Shown piece after piece: positions 1 through 9,171 of a stretch of 64,000 bases of DNA. A model generated the notes under the pieces. That model saw only the letters and a list, made by a program, of their open reading frames with translations, did not search any database and was not told the origin of the DNA. Both the position numbers and the translations under genes were made by a program. Each line of letters begins with the position of its first letter. The first letter of the stretch is position 1. Source of the stretch: CBDAPE01 sp965198325 (lineage in GTDB: Bacteria > Pseudomonadota > Alphaproteobacteria > UBA828 > JAPUJA01); contig CBDAPE010000013.1 in assembly GCA_965198325.1 (NCBI GenBank), forward strand, positions 1 through 64,000. The letters are read 5' to 3'.

Positions 1-2
1 TT

Positions 3-3000
3 GACGTCGGCGGCACCTTTACGGACTTGGTGTGCACGGACACCGAGAGCAACCGAACGCTGATTCACAAAGTGCCCACAACGGCCGAGGATCCATCTAT
101 CGGCGTGATCGATGGTCTAACGGATCTATGTGCGCGCAACGAGATCGACCCGTCCGCAATCGACCATGTGTTTCACGGTACGACGGTCGCCACGAATGCA
201 GTCCTGGAGCATGACGGCGCGCGAACTGGCATGATCACCACCGAGGGCTTCCGCGACATTCTTCACATCGGCCGGCATTGGCGCCCCGAGAATTATTCGA
301 TACAGCTTGAAATCCCGTGGCAGGATCGACCGTTGGTACGACGGCAACATCGGCTGCCAGTTCGCGAACGGCTGGTGCCGCCGCGCGGCGATATACTCCT
401 TGCGCTGGACGAAGAGGACGTCCGGCATGCGGCTCGCGTCCTGAAAGATGACGGAGTCAAATCTGTCGCCGTTTGCTTCCTGTTTTCGTACCTGAATTCG
501 TGTCACGAGGATCGCGCCAAGCAGATCCTACTCGAAGAAATTCCTGACTGCTTTGTGACGACATCGTCGGAGGTCGCACCGCAGTTTCGTGAATTCGAAC
601 GCTTCACGACGGCGGCGCTCAATGCCTTCGTCGGACCCAAGGTCCGCAACTATGTATCGAACCTGAGCGATAGCCTCGAAAACGTTAGAATTCGTGCGGA
701 TTTACACATCATGGCTTCGCACGGAGGCGTCGTTACCGCCGCCACCGTGGCAGAGAAACCGGTCATGTCGTTGTTGTCCGGTCCCGCGGCAGGCGTTCTT
801 GGCGGTGCATGGGCCGGTGCGAATTCGGGCCGCGACCGGCTGATCACCTTCGACGTCGGCGGTACAAGTGCCGACATTGGTATCGTCGTCGACGGTCAGC
901 ACAGCCAGGCGATGTCGCGCGACACGTGGATCGGCGGCCAACCAGTGTTGGTTTCCATGATCGACATCAGCACGATCGGCGCGGGCGGTGGCAGCATCGC
1001 GTATGTCGACGAAGGCGGCGCTTTTCAAGTCGGCCCTCAGAGTGCCGGCTCCCAACCCGGCCCTGCGGCATACGGAAAGGCGGGGGACAAGCCAACCGTG
1101 ACCGACGCCAACCTGGTACTCGGCCGGCTGGACAAGGACAACTTCCTGGGTGGCGCGATGTTGCTCGACGAATCGGCCGCATACGACGTTATCGACGAAC
1201 TTGCGCATACTCTTGAGGTTGAAACGCGCGAGGCCGCCGAAGGTGTTCTGACCATTGTCAACAGCAATATGGCCAACGCTATTCGCGCCCGCACCATACA
1301 GAGGGGCCTTGATCCCCGCGAGTTTTCGCTCGTCGCGTTTGGCGGCGCCGGTCCGCTGCACGGCGCCGAAGTGGCGGCAATGCTCGAAATACCCGAGGTC
1401 ATCATTCCGCCGCACCCGGGCATTACGTCTGCCACCGGGCTACTCACCACGGACCTGAAGTACGAGCAGTTTAAGACCGAGTTTCAGGTCCAGGGCACGA
1501 CGGACTTAGACAGGCTACGCGCTGATTTTGAACATCTAGAGCGCATGCTGTTACAGCAATATGCGCAGGAAGGCGTGGCGCGCGACCAAGTGCGTCTGGC
1601 ACGATCGGGGGATCTACGGTATGTCGGACAGGGTTATGAACTTCGGGCAGAGATTCCGGATGGCCATTTCAACGAGCAGGCGCTTGACGACGTTTGGCAG
1701 GCGTTTCACCAAATGCATAAATCGGAGTACGGCCACCATTTTCCGAACAGCCTGATAGAGATCGTCAACATCCGTGTGACAGGCGTCGGGGAAGCGCCAA
1801 GCATTGGCCGCCCGTCGCCCGAGTTTGGCGCTTCGCTCGAAATAGCGAGAGTAAAGTCGGGCGCTTGTCTATTCCGCGTCGATGACAAGCTTCAAACCTT
1901 CGAGACGGCCCATTACAGACGCGCCGATCTCCCCGTCGACGCCGCAATTCCCGGGCCGGCGGTGATCTTGCAACGGGATACAACTATAGTTGTGCCGCCC
2001 GGCTGGTCGGCGTCGACTGAGCGCAGCGGCAATATAGTCATCAGAAACAATGGCTTATCGATGTCGACCGATGAAACTTCACTCGGATCCGTCACGGAAC
2101 CGGCTGTGCACATAGATCGAATTACGGCACGGGTCATTCAAGGCGCGTTGGAGAATGTTGCCGTAGAGATGGGTTTCAAGCTGATGCGGATGTCTCATTC
2201 GAGCTTGATCCGCGAATCGGAAGACTTTGGCGCCGCTATCATAGACAGCCAGGGACGCCAAATCGCGGAAACTCCTCAAAGCACGCCACTGCAATCCGGC
2301 CCATTGCCAGGTTATATCGATGGCATTCGCCGCGCCTTGGCGTCAAGAGGCGAGGAGATCTGCCCCGGCGACGTATATATTCACAACGATGCATATGCCG
2401 GCGCATCACATGTGCCGGACGTGGCGTTCTGCGTGCCCGTGTTCCACCGCGACAGGTTGGTCGGCTTCTCGGCCACGGCGGCACATCATGTCGATATCGG
2501 CGCCCATACGCCGGGCAGTGCCGGCATTGTTGACGCGGTCGATGCGTATGCCGAGGGCCTGCAGTTAAAAGGACTCAAAGTCTACGATCGTGGCGTCAGA
2601 AACAACGCCCTCTGGGCGATGCTAGGCGACAACATTCGCGCACCCGATCTCGTCCTGGGAGATATGGAGGCGCAGATCGCGGCGTGCCGGATTGGTGGCG
2701 ACGCGTATCTCGGACTGATCGAGCGCTATGGCCTGGATTTGGTCCAGGCTGCTGCGGCGGAATTAATGGATTATTCGGAACGGATGATGCGGGCGGCAAT
2801 CCAAAAACTGCCCGACGGAATTTATAGCGCAAAAAGTCACATCGACGGCTTCCTTGATAGCGAGGATCCTGCGCGCCGCGAGCTGCCAATTGAGGTTACG
2901 CTCACGATTGATGGCAGTGAGCTCTCGGTGGATTTTACCGGCACCGCACGTCAAGTGGATGATCGCCCAATCAATATGCCGTTGCACGGCACGGTGGACT

Positions 3001-3890
3001 GCGCCATTTGGACGACGCTGCGTTCAATCCTTCTCGATTCGGCAATCCACGGACGCATTCCCCAGAACAGCGGCCTCACGCGCCCGATTAAAATTGTGGC
3101 ACCTGAGGGAACGCTAGTGAACCCGATCTTTCCGGCGCCAACGATTGCCCGCGCCTGTCCCGCCATCGAATGCGCCAACACCATCATGAAAGCGCTTGCC
3201 CAGGTGGTACCTGAGCAAGTCAGCGCCGGCGTGGGCAATTTGAATGTTATCGCTTTCAGTGGCATTCGCGGCGACAGTCACTGGGTTCACATGGAGATTT
3301 ACGAAGGTGCGTATGGCGGCCGATATCGGAAAGACGGAATTGACGCCGTTGACATATTGTTCACCAACACACGCAACAACCCCATAGAGGACACCGAATC
3401 CCATATGCCGCTTCGGATTCACCGCTATGAACTCAGGGATGATGGGCACGCGCAAGGGAAGTGGCGCGGCGGAATTGGCGCCATCCGTGAGACGGAATGG
3501 CTGGAAGACGGCGGATTTTCCATCGAGGGCGAGGGTCAAAATTTTCAGCCCTGGGGATTCGATGGCGGAACGGACGGACTCACTTCGTCAATTACGCTCC
3601 AGCGCAAAAATGGCGATAGCATGGATCTACCGTCCAAAGTTCCGTACCTGGCCGCGAAAGCCGGGGACCGCACCATCGTGACGGGGCCGTGCGGCGGCGG
3701 GTATGGCAACTCGTTCGAGCGAGATCCGCAACGGGTGCTTGAGGACGTTCGCGACGGCTATATCTCGATCGGAGTGGCCAAGCAAATTTACGGTGTTGTC
3801 ATCGCAGGTGATTCAACAGTGGACGTGGTCGCCACGGAGGAATTGCGAAAATCCCGCAAACCCGCCCTTAGCGCGACCGTTTCGACTTAA
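3..3890 (+). CDS. HyuA-HyuB fusion (N-methylhydantoinase / 5-oxoprolinase family), 5' end outside window
   Basis: ATP-dependent cleavage of a cyclic amide (hydantoin, 5-oxoproline or similar), cytoplasmic. The frame is already open at base 3 and reads DVGGTFTD, the N-terminal phosphate-binding motif of HyuA, so the true start lies just before the window. A second glycine-rich motif, FDVGGTSADIG, is encoded near 850-885 and IGAGGGSIAYVD near 975-1010. HyuA ends near 2050 and a HyuB half begins near 2110 (ITARVIQGALENVAVEMG), continuing to the typical GGGYG segment near the C-terminus. The total of about 1295 residues matches eukaryotic-type 5-oxoprolinases, in which A and B are one chain, whereas the second Hyu pair in this window (30.7-34.5 kb) is encoded by two genes. 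The exact substrate cannot be told; 5-oxoprolinase and N-methylhydantoinase are equally possible. Confidence 0.9.
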   Translation, partial: DVGGTFTDLVCTDTESNRTLIHKVPTTAEDPSIGVIDGLTDLCARNEIDPSAIDHVFHGTTVATNAVLEHDGARTGMITTEGFRDILHIGRHWRPENYSIQLEIPWQDRPLVRRQHRLPVRERLVPPRGDILLALDEEDVRHAARVLKDDGVKSVAVCFLFSYLNSCHEDRAKQILLEEIPDCFVTTSSEVAPQFREFERFTTAALNAFVGPKVRNYVSNLSDSLENVRIRADLHIMASHGGVVTAATVAEKPVMSLLSGPAAGVLGGAWAGANSGRDRLITFDVGGTSADIGIVVDGQHSQAMSRDTWIGGQPVLVSMIDISTIGAGGGSIAYVDEGGAFQVGPQSAGSQPGPAAYGKAGDKPTVTDANLVLGRLDKDNFLGGAMLLDESAAYDVIDELAHTLEVETREAAEGVLTIVNSNMANAIRARTIQRGLDPREFSLVAFGGAGPLHGAEVAAMLEIPEVIIPPHPGITSATGLLTTDLKYEQFKTEFQVQGTTDLDRLRADFEHLERMLLQQYAQEGVARDQVRLARSGDLRYVGQGYELRAEIPDGHFNEQALDDVWQAFHQMHKSEYGHHFPNSLIEIVNIRVTGVGEAPSIGRPSPEFGASLEIARVKSGACLFRVDDKLQTFETAHYRRADLPVDAAIPGPAVILQRDTTIVVPPGWSASTERSGNIVIRNNGLSMSTDETSLGSVTEPAVHIDRITARVIQGALENVAVEMGFKLMRMSHSSLIRESEDFGAAIIDSQGRQIAETPQSTPLQSGPLPGYIDGIRRALASRGEEICPGDVYIHNDAYAGASHVPDVAFCVPVFHRDRLVGFSATAAHHVDIGAHTPGSAGIVDAVDAYAEGLQLKGLKVYDRGVRNNALWAMLGDNIRAPDLVLGDMEAQIAACRIGGDAYLGLIERYGLDLVQAAAAELMDYSERMMRAAIQKLPDGIYSAKSHIDGFLDSEDPARRELPIEVTLTIDGSELSVDFTGTARQVDDRPINMPLHGTVDCAIWTTLRSILLDSAIHGRIPQNSGLTRPIKIVAPEGTLVNPIFPAPTIARACPAIECANTIMKALAQVVPEQVSAGVGNLNVIAFSGIRGDSHWVHMEIYEGAYGGRYRKDGIDAVDILFTNTRNNPIEDTESHMPLRIHRYELRDDGHAQGKWRGGIGAIRETEWLEDGGFSIEGEGQNFQPWGFDGGTDGLTSSITLQRKNGDSMDLPSKVPYLAAKAGDRTIVTGPCGGGYGNSFERDPQRVLEDVRDGYISIGVAKQIYGVVIAGDSTVDVVATEELRKSRKPALSATVST

Positions 3891-4411
3891 CAGGAAGAAC
3901 TGTCCGGGACACTCCAAGTCGGCGTTCGAGAGACGGTGAACAAGAAAACCTATTTGGGTCGCGCGATTGCGCTTAGCAGGGTGAAGGTAGCGGAAGGAAC
4001 TGGCGCCTACTGCCCAACGGTTAAAGCGCGCGACGCCGGCGAGCTTCCGCGAGCAACCTCACGAACGGTTTCTCGGCGAAGAGGGGATGGCCGTGTTCAA
4101 AGAGTGCTGGGACAGAGAAAACCCGGAACTGATTTGAGTGGCGAACCAGCCAAAAGATCTTCTTAGGGTCACGAAAGGCCCAAAACAGCATGCCAAAATC
4201 TAGTCCGCTTGGCCCCCTGGCAGCGGGCTTAAAAATTGGAAACGTGGAATCGGTGCGGCAGTTGTCTGCTCCACACCGCGCTGCAAAAGTAATATGAGAC
4301 CGTCGCTGACGATGGATGTCCTTTTACGCTGAGGGCTCATACCACGCTCCCCAAAATGCTCTGACAAAGCCAGCCAAGCTGCTACACCATTGCACCGCCC
4401 CGTGGCCGGTT
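3891..4411. other. 521-base gap without an intact gene
   Basis: Between the Hyu fusion and the convergent amidohydrolase no frame has both a credible start with ribosome binding site and family similarity. One short frame ending at 4137 looks like the tail of a lost gene (listed separately). No clear terminator hairpin with a T tract was seen for either flanking gene. Confidence 0.5.
4051..4137 (+). pseudogene. possible C-terminal gene relic
   Basis: This frame reads an acidic, protein-like tail (ERFLGEEGMAVFKECWDREN then PELI and TGA). It resembles the C-terminal helix of an enoyl-CoA hydratase-like protein, but the match is weak and was made by eye. Nothing coherent lies upstream in the same frame, so if genuine it is a decayed fragment. 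Chance is a real alternative. Confidence 0.2.
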
Positions 4412-5932
4412 CTACGGCCAAGACGGCATGTCGGCGCCGCCATAGCGGTTAATACCCAAATCCACGGCGGCGCAGCGCTTGTAAACTTCCTGAAAATAGG
4501 GAATGAAGACCCGGTTCCGTTCTTCCTGCAGCGCGTGCTTGGCAAGCAGTTCCGGCACCAGGGCGCGGAATTCGTCGAGCAGCGCGTCCTCATCGACCTT
4601 GGTCAGCAAACCGTCACGCAGCACGATTTCGCCGTCGATGATCACCGTTTCCACCGACGAGCCGTTCTCGCAATAAACCAAATGTTTGCGCGCATCGTTA
4701 AGCGGTACGAAATTGGCGTTGCGCAAATCCATAATTACGAGATCGGCTTTTTTCCCGACCTCGAGCGAACCGATATCGTCTTCCAGCAGCGCGCTATAAG
4801 CGCCGCCCATGGTCGCCGCATGCATCGCTTCATGGGAACTCAGCCAGGCATCATAGTCGCCCGTGGTCACGCCATGCATGTATGCCGCGGCGCGCATGGC
4901 ATCGAACATGCGCGGCGTGTCGCTGGTCGATATTCCATCGGTTCCGATCGCCACATTGACGCCGGCGTCGATCATCTTGCGGATCGGCGCGACGCCGGAT
5001 CTCAGTTTCATGTTGGAGAGCGAATTGTGCACCACCGAGCATTTGGCTTCGCCCAGGAGCGCGATATCCGCGTCCGTGGTCCACAAACCATGGGCAATTG
5101 TGGTGCCCCGATTGAGGAGCCCGAGATAGTGCATATATTGCACCATGGTCTTGCCGTAAAACTCCTGGCCCGCCACCGCCTGCACCTTGGTTTCGAGAAT
5201 ATGGGTGTGGAAGCAGGTGCGGTTTGCCCGCGCCATTTCGTCCGCCGCTTGCATCAGCTCGACCGTACAGCGCTGCGGCGCCGAGGGCGCCACCATGAAG
5301 CGGAGCCGCCCGTCGGCCTGCCCGTGATAACGCGAGAACGCCTCTTCGGCAAAGGCGACATAGTCATCCACCGTCGGCGGATTGTTGGCGTTTACCTGTT
5401 GCAACAAATCGTCGGGCAGGAGCTCGCTGAAATAAGGGATGGTGTCGGCGATCGGCCGATCGATGACACATCCCGAGATATTGGCGCGGATGCCGACATC
5501 ATCGTAAGCCTGAAAGATACAGCCGAGCGTCTCCATGCTTTGCAGCGGCGACTCCAAAATATCGTCGGCGAGGAAGGTGACGCCGTTCCGGAGTGCGTCC
5601 ATGGCGACCAGCATGGTCCGCAGATAAAGCGCGCGCGGCGCGAGCTGTCCGTCGCCGACGAGGAAATAGGCCAGCATCATTAATATTTCCATCGGCAGGT
5701 TTTCGTAGCGTCCGCGAAGCAGCGCCTCGGGGGAGTGGAAATGCGCGTTGACGAAGCCCGGCGTCACCAGTTTGTCGTGCCCGTCGATGACGATATCGGC
5801 ATCCGCCTCCGGCAGCGCCGCGCCCATCGCCACGATGCGCTGACCCTCGATCACGATGTCGCCGTTAAACGTCTCGCTGCCGTGGGCGGAATCCATGGCG
5901 ATGATTTTGGCGCTTTTGATATGGATGGTCAT
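4412..5932 (-). CDS. amidohydrolase, cytosine deaminase / chlorohydrolase (TRZ/ATZ) group
   Basis: Metal-dependent hydrolase of 506 residues that would deaminate or dechlorinate a heterocycle or guanidine-like substrate in the cytoplasm. The full metal site is visible: NAHFHS supplies His64 and His66, FHTHILET gives His244 with catalytic Glu247, TIAHG gives His281 and IGTDG gives Asp332. The composite beta domain is formed by the first ~55 residues and the C-terminal part (VGKKADLVIMDL, followed by VETVIIDGEIVL). Start chosen at the ATG at 5932, preceded by AAGGGA at suitable spacing. The chain is slightly longer than the usual ~450. Its neighbour is the Hyu fusion, transcribed towards it. 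Creatinine-, hydroxyatrazine-, guanine- or S-adenosylhomocysteine-type deaminases share this fold, so substrate is open; a link to hydantoin formation is only suggested by position. Confidence 0.85.
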   Translation of the reverse strand: MTIHIKSAKIIAMDSAHGSETFNGDIVIEGQRIVAMGAALPEADADIVIDGHDKLVTPGFVNAHFHSPEALLRGRYENLPMEILMMLAYFLVGDGQLAPRALYLRTMLVAMDALRNGVTFLADDILESPLQSMETLGCIFQAYDDVGIRANISGCVIDRPIADTIPYFSELLPDDLLQQVNANNPPTVDDYVAFAEEAFSRYHGQADGRLRFMVAPSAPQRCTVELMQAADEMARANRTCFHTHILETKVQAVAGQEFYGKTMVQYMHYLGLLNRGTTIAHGLWTTDADIALLGEAKCSVVHNSLSNMKLRSGVAPIRKMIDAGVNVAIGTDGISTSDTPRMFDAMRAAAYMHGVTTGDYDAWLSSHEAMHAATMGGAYSALLEDDIGSLEVGKKADLVIMDLRNANFVPLNDARKHLVYCENGSSVETVIIDGEIVLRDGLLTKVDEDALLDEFRALVPELLAKHALQEERNRVFIPYFQEVYKRCAAVDLGINRYGGADMPSWP

Positions 5933-6286
5933 AATGTTTTCCCTTGTTCCGTGGCCGCCTCAAGCGCGCGGATCGAAATCTGGCTGAAACAGCACAATCA
6001 CATCCGCCCACATCAGTCTCAGAACATGCGACCACCGGTGCCCGAAACTCTATCAGGAAATGGTACAGACATTTGGGGCTTTACAGCAGGACATTAGCGC
6101 GACACAGCGTCCCGATTGGCGTTAGAATTAACCATGCACCGCGGGGCCACCACACTCGCTGTCGTCGGAACGCTTCTCTTTAGTGCTGGGTCTGCTTGGG
6201 CGGATTTCGATGATTGATTTGCGAGAGGAAAAAATGGCGAGACCAACGACAAATTCAAGAAGCAGTTCATTCCCGGGGAGAGAATA
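5933..6286. other. 354-base gap between divergent genes, with one relic
   Basis: Holds the promoters expected for the divergent amidohydrolase and VOC genes and the signal-peptide stub at 6134-6217. No clear sigma-70 hexamers at standard spacing were found. A GGGGAGAG ribosome binding site for the VOC gene lies at its right edge. Confidence 0.4.
6134..6217 (+). pseudogene. orphan signal-peptide stub of a lost exported protein
   Basis: A 27-codon frame encodes a textbook Sec signal peptide: MHRGATT, a hydrophobic core (LAVVGTLLF), SAGSAWA as the cleavage region, then DFDD and TGA. Past the stop the same frame continues as FARGKNGETNDKFKKQF, a plausible mature stretch, up to the VOC start. This looks like the 5' end of a secreted-protein gene that was truncated by a nonsense change and deletion. 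It could alternatively be a tiny expressed peptide, but it has no strong ribosome binding site. Confidence 0.4.
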
Positions 6287-6784
6287 ATGGAAAAAACAAT
6301 GGCGCATTATTTCAGTCACGTGGGCGTATCCGTCCCCGATATCGATGCGGCGATCGAATGGTATTCAAAAGTGTTTGGTTTCGTTCTTATCGCCGCGCCC
6401 GTTACTGTCAGGAACGACGGATCTTACGATGGCAATATTGAGGTCGATATTTGCGGTGAAAAATTCGGCGCCGAGAAAATCGCCCATATGGTAACCGGCG
6501 ACGGCACCGGCTTTGAGCTCTTTGAGTTTCTGGATCCCAAGCCAGAACGGCGCGAAGACACCATGGAATATTGGAAAAACGGCTTTTTCCATATTGCCAT
6601 TACCCATCCCGATGTCGAGGCCAAAGTCCAGGAGATCGTCGATAACGGCGGCCTCAAGCGCTCCGAGGTGTGGGAATTGTACCCCGACGAAGACATCAAG
6701 TTTTGTTATTGCGAGGACCCATACGGCAACGTCATCGAAATCGTCAGCCACCGCTACGAACAAATGCTCGCCAACCGCAGCTAG
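6287..6784 (+). CDS. VOC (glyoxalase/bleomycin resistance/dioxygenase) superfamily protein
   Basis: A 165-residue protein of the vicinal oxygen chelate superfamily, likely a cytoplasmic metal-dependent lyase, isomerase or dioxygenase. It opens with HYFSHVGVSVPDIDAAIEWY, the first beta-alpha-beta module with a metal-ligand-type His, and closes with YCEDPYGNVIEIVSH, where the ligand Glu is expected. A central FFHIAITHPDVEAKVQEI supplies the second module. Start ATG at 6287 follows GGGGAGAG at good spacing; an internal ATG at 6299 is the alternative. Length fits single-unit VOC enzymes such as methylmalonyl-CoA epimerase-like proteins, but the substrate cannot be named. Confidence 0.85.
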   Translation: MEKTMAHYFSHVGVSVPDIDAAIEWYSKVFGFVLIAAPVTVRNDGSYDGNIEVDICGEKFGAEKIAHMVTGDGTGFELFEFLDPKPERREDTMEYWKNGFFHIAITHPDVEAKVQEIVDNGGLKRSEVWELYPDEDIKFCYCEDPYGNVIEIVSHRYEQMLANRS

Positions 6785-6790
6785 GGGAGG

Positions 6791-6925
6791 TTGCGCCCCG
6801 AGGGCTTTGAGGCCGTCAATTCTGTCGTGCTACCCCACAGCCGCGCGGAAGAGATCAGCAAATGGCTGATGAATACCGGGTTAAGTAATGAGATTATCTA
6901 TATTGGAGGCGCTCTTGTAAATTAG
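6791..6925 (+). pseudogene. 44-residue orphan C-terminal fragment
   Basis: In the same frame as the VOC gene, six bases after its stop, a TTG begins a coherent stretch (GFEAVNSVVLPHSRAEEISK, then WLMNTGLSNEIIYIGGALVN) that ends at TAG. Composition and hydrophobic pattern look like the folded end of an enzyme, yet no start, binding site or family could be assigned. Either a decayed C-terminus of a deleted gene or a former extension of the VOC protein cut off by the TAG at 6782-6784. Confidence 0.3.
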
Positions 6926-7127
6926 GGGTGATCCGATGTTATGCTCGTCATCCCCTGCTCTGCATCGCTCATTGTTCCTCAACCGTGTGCGAAGCGCTTC
7001 GGTGCGGCGGGTCGAGACCAGAGGGGGTTGGGAGGCGTCCACGCAAGGGCCTCTCCATCGCAGGGCACTTTGAAGAATTCTCTTTCGCTTCGTAAACCCG
7101 TCTGGAATTGTTATCACAGCCGTGCCT

Positions 7128-7184
7128 CTAGTTCACCGTGGAACCGCCGTTGATCATGAATGCGGTACCTGTTAGGCAATGCAC
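7128..7184 (-). pseudogene. relic of a short-chain dehydrogenase C-terminus
   Basis: The minus strand reads LTGTAFMINGGSTVN followed by TAG, the usual end of classical SDR enzymes (the ITGxxxxVDGG segment that closes the cofactor pocket). Upstream on that strand the frame stays open but loses any SDR character, so only the last ~18 codons survive. The full SDR at 8335 is on the other strand and ends differently, so this is not its duplicate tail. Confidence 0.5.
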
Positions 7185-7280
7185 GCTGATAGAGTAATAT
7201 GATGATCGGATTGAAGCCTTGAGGACATCGCCCCTGAAAGAATCGGGAGGGCGTTCGACCGCGCTGGTAGGAGGTGGAAA

Positions 7281-8315
7281 ATGAAAAAAGGCGCTGAAAG
7301 GGTTGATTCGCGCGATGTTACCTACGCAGCCGCAAAGAGGGTTCCGCTCAACGCCATCCCGGTCATCGATATCGCTCCTCTGTTCACCACCGACCGGCAG
7401 GCGACGACCGAGGTGATTAAAGCCATCGACCATGCCTGCCGCAACATCGGCTTCTTCTATATCGCGAATCATGGTGTCTCCCAGGCACTGGTCGACCGCG
7501 TCTATGCCCAATCCAAACGTTTTTTCGCGCTCCCGAAGGCGGAGAAGATGAAGGTTCATTTCAAGAATGTGGACCGGTTCGGCCGCGGCTACGTCGCCAT
7601 GGGCGACGCCCAGTCTGACGCCAAGGTGCTGGCGGACGTTCACGAGACATTCGAGATCATGCTCGAAACACCGGCGGATGATCCGGACTACCTCGGGGGG
7701 GTCAAGATGTATGGCCCCAATCAGTGGCCCCAAGCTCTGCCCGGATTCCGTGAGGACATCTACGCGTATTACGAGGCGATCCTCGGATTGAGCCGTACAC
7801 TCTATCGGGCCTTTGCGCTGGCGCTGGGTCTTCCGGAAGCCTTCTTCGAGGGAAAGATCGAGAAACCGATGACGCAGCTCCTTTGTATGCATTATCCGCC
7901 CGATCCGAGACCCGATGACGAAGAGTGCTGGGGCGTTGCCGCCCACAGCGATTATGAGTGCTTCACGATTCTGAAGCAAAATGTACCCGGGCTCGAGGTC
8001 GTGAATTCGGCGGGTGACTGGATCTTGGCGCCTCCGATCCCCGGCACCTTCGTCGTCAACATCGGTGACCTTATGGCACGATGGACGAACGATATGTACG
8101 CGTCGACGATCCATCGCGTGAAGAATATGTCGGGCGACGATCGCTACTCGTTCTCCTGCTTCTGCTCGGTTAATCACGACACGACCATTCGCTGCCTCGC
8201 CAACTGCCATGATGAGACAAATCTGCCAAAGTATCCGCCGATGCAGGCCGTGGAATGGTCCGTGAAGATGCTCGAGCGGACGTATCACTACAGAAATGAA
8301 TCCGACCCTGGATAA
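7281..8315 (+). CDS. 2-oxoglutarate/Fe(II)-dependent oxygenase, isopenicillin N synthase-like
   Basis: Non-haem iron oxygenase of 344 residues. The N-terminal DIOX_N region begins with IPVIDIAPLF (residues 26-35) and contains GFFYIANHGV. The iron triad is His222 and Asp224 (AAHSDYECFTIL) with His278 (TIHRVKN), and the cofactor-anchoring Arg288-x-Ser290 is in DRYSFSCF. All catalytic elements are intact. A strong GGAGGT lies just before the ATG. The SDR starts 19 bases after the stop, so the two are probably co-transcribed: oxygenation followed by oxidation or reduction of the product. Plant-type and bacterial members act on many substrates, so none is proposed. Confidence 0.88.
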   Translation: MKKGAERVDSRDVTYAAAKRVPLNAIPVIDIAPLFTTDRQATTEVIKAIDHACRNIGFFYIANHGVSQALVDRVYAQSKRFFALPKAEKMKVHFKNVDRFGRGYVAMGDAQSDAKVLADVHETFEIMLETPADDPDYLGGVKMYGPNQWPQALPGFREDIYAYYEAILGLSRTLYRAFALALGLPEAFFEGKIEKPMTQLLCMHYPPDPRPDDEECWGVAAHSDYECFTILKQNVPGLEVVNSAGDWILAPPIPGTFVVNIGDLMARWTNDMYASTIHRVKNMSGDDRYSFSCFCSVNHDTTIRCLANCHDETNLPKYPPMQAVEWSVKMLERTYHYRNESDPG

Positions 8316-8334
8316 GAGGTAGGGCGGGGTCGTG

Positions 8335-9084
8335 ATGAAGGGCAAGGTCGTGATCGTCACCGGCGCCGGATCGGGCATTGGGCTGGCCGCCTCGCGGCAG
8401 TTCATCGATGCCGGCGCCAAACTGGCGATGATCGACATCGCCGATTGTTCCGGGCTGGTCCGAGCCATCCGGGAGGATGGCGGCGATGCCCTGTCCGTCG
8501 AAGCGGACGTGAGCCAGGCAGGGGATGTCGACGCGATGGTCGAGCGCACCCTGTCGGTCTTCGGGCAGATCGACGCCCTTGTGAATAATGCTGCCACCGT
8601 GGTCTTCGGCCGGGTCGATGAGACGAGCGAAGCGGATTGGGACCGCCTCCTTGACGTCAACCTCAAAAGCGTCTTCCTCTGCAGCCGCACCGTTATCCCG
8701 GTGATGCGCGAGCAAGGCGGCGGCGCCATCGTCAATGTGGGTTCCGAGTTCGCCCTGATCGGCGGGCCGCAGCTCGCGGCCTATTGCGCATCCAAGGGTG
8801 GCGTCGTCCAGTTGACCCGGGCCATGGCCGCGGATCATGCGGCGGATGGTATTCGCGTGAATGCCGTTTGCCCGGGACCGACCGCGACGCCGATGCTCGA
8901 GAGTGAATTCGCGGCAGCGGAGGATGGCGACGCGCAGCGCCAGGCGGAAATCGAGCGGACGATGCTCAAGCGGTTCGGCACGCCGGTCGAGATCGCCAAC
9001 GTCATCCGCTTTCTCGCATCCGACGAAGCATCGAACATGACCGGCGCCGTCGTCGCCGCCGACGGCGGCCTCACGGCGTTATAA
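8335..9084 (+). CDS. short-chain dehydrogenase/reductase (SDR)
   Basis: Classical SDR of 249 residues, NAD(P)(H)-dependent, cytoplasmic. The cofactor motif TGAGSGIG is at residues 9-16, Asp34 after the second strand favours NAD, NNAA is at 84-87, and the catalytic Ser137, Tyr150 and Lys154 are all present (SEFALIGG and AAYCASKGG). It ends with the typical GAVVAADGG segment. The ATG at 8335 is preferred over the GTG three bases earlier. It follows the 2OG oxygenase closely and probably handles its product. Substrate unknown. Confidence 0.9.
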   Translation: MKGKVVIVTGAGSGIGLAASRQFIDAGAKLAMIDIADCSGLVRAIREDGGDALSVEADVSQAGDVDAMVERTLSVFGQIDALVNNAATVVFGRVDETSEADWDRLLDVNLKSVFLCSRTVIPVMREQGGGAIVNVGSEFALIGGPQLAAYCASKGGVVQLTRAMAADHAADGIRVNAVCPGPTATPMLESEFAAAEDGDAQRQAEIERTMLKRFGTPVEIANVIRFLASDEASNMTGAVVAADGGLTAL

Positions 9085-9171
9085 ACCCGATCCCAGGCTT
9101 GAATCTGCGGCGCATCTTCCAGCGAATTCATTGGCGAGCCGGCCCTCTAAGACACGGGAGGCCGTCTTCGT

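Larger units (their letters stand above)
6785..7280. other. 496-base gap containing gene debris
   Basis: No intact gene. Two protein-like tails on opposite strands (6791-6925 and 7128-7184) suggest that several genes were deleted here. The right edge carries GGAGGT, the ribosome binding site of the oxygenase gene at 7281. Confidence 0.5.

Noticed and set aside
4316..5683. Long plus-strand open frame (about 455 codons) opposite the amidohydrolase
   Set aside because: It is the antisense of a gene with all metal ligands; its translation is His/Arg-rich with no domain.
7128..8735. Long minus-strand open frame opposite the 2OG oxygenase and SDR
   Set aside because: Only its last ~18 codons look like a real protein (SDR tail); the rest mirrors two intact plus-strand genes.
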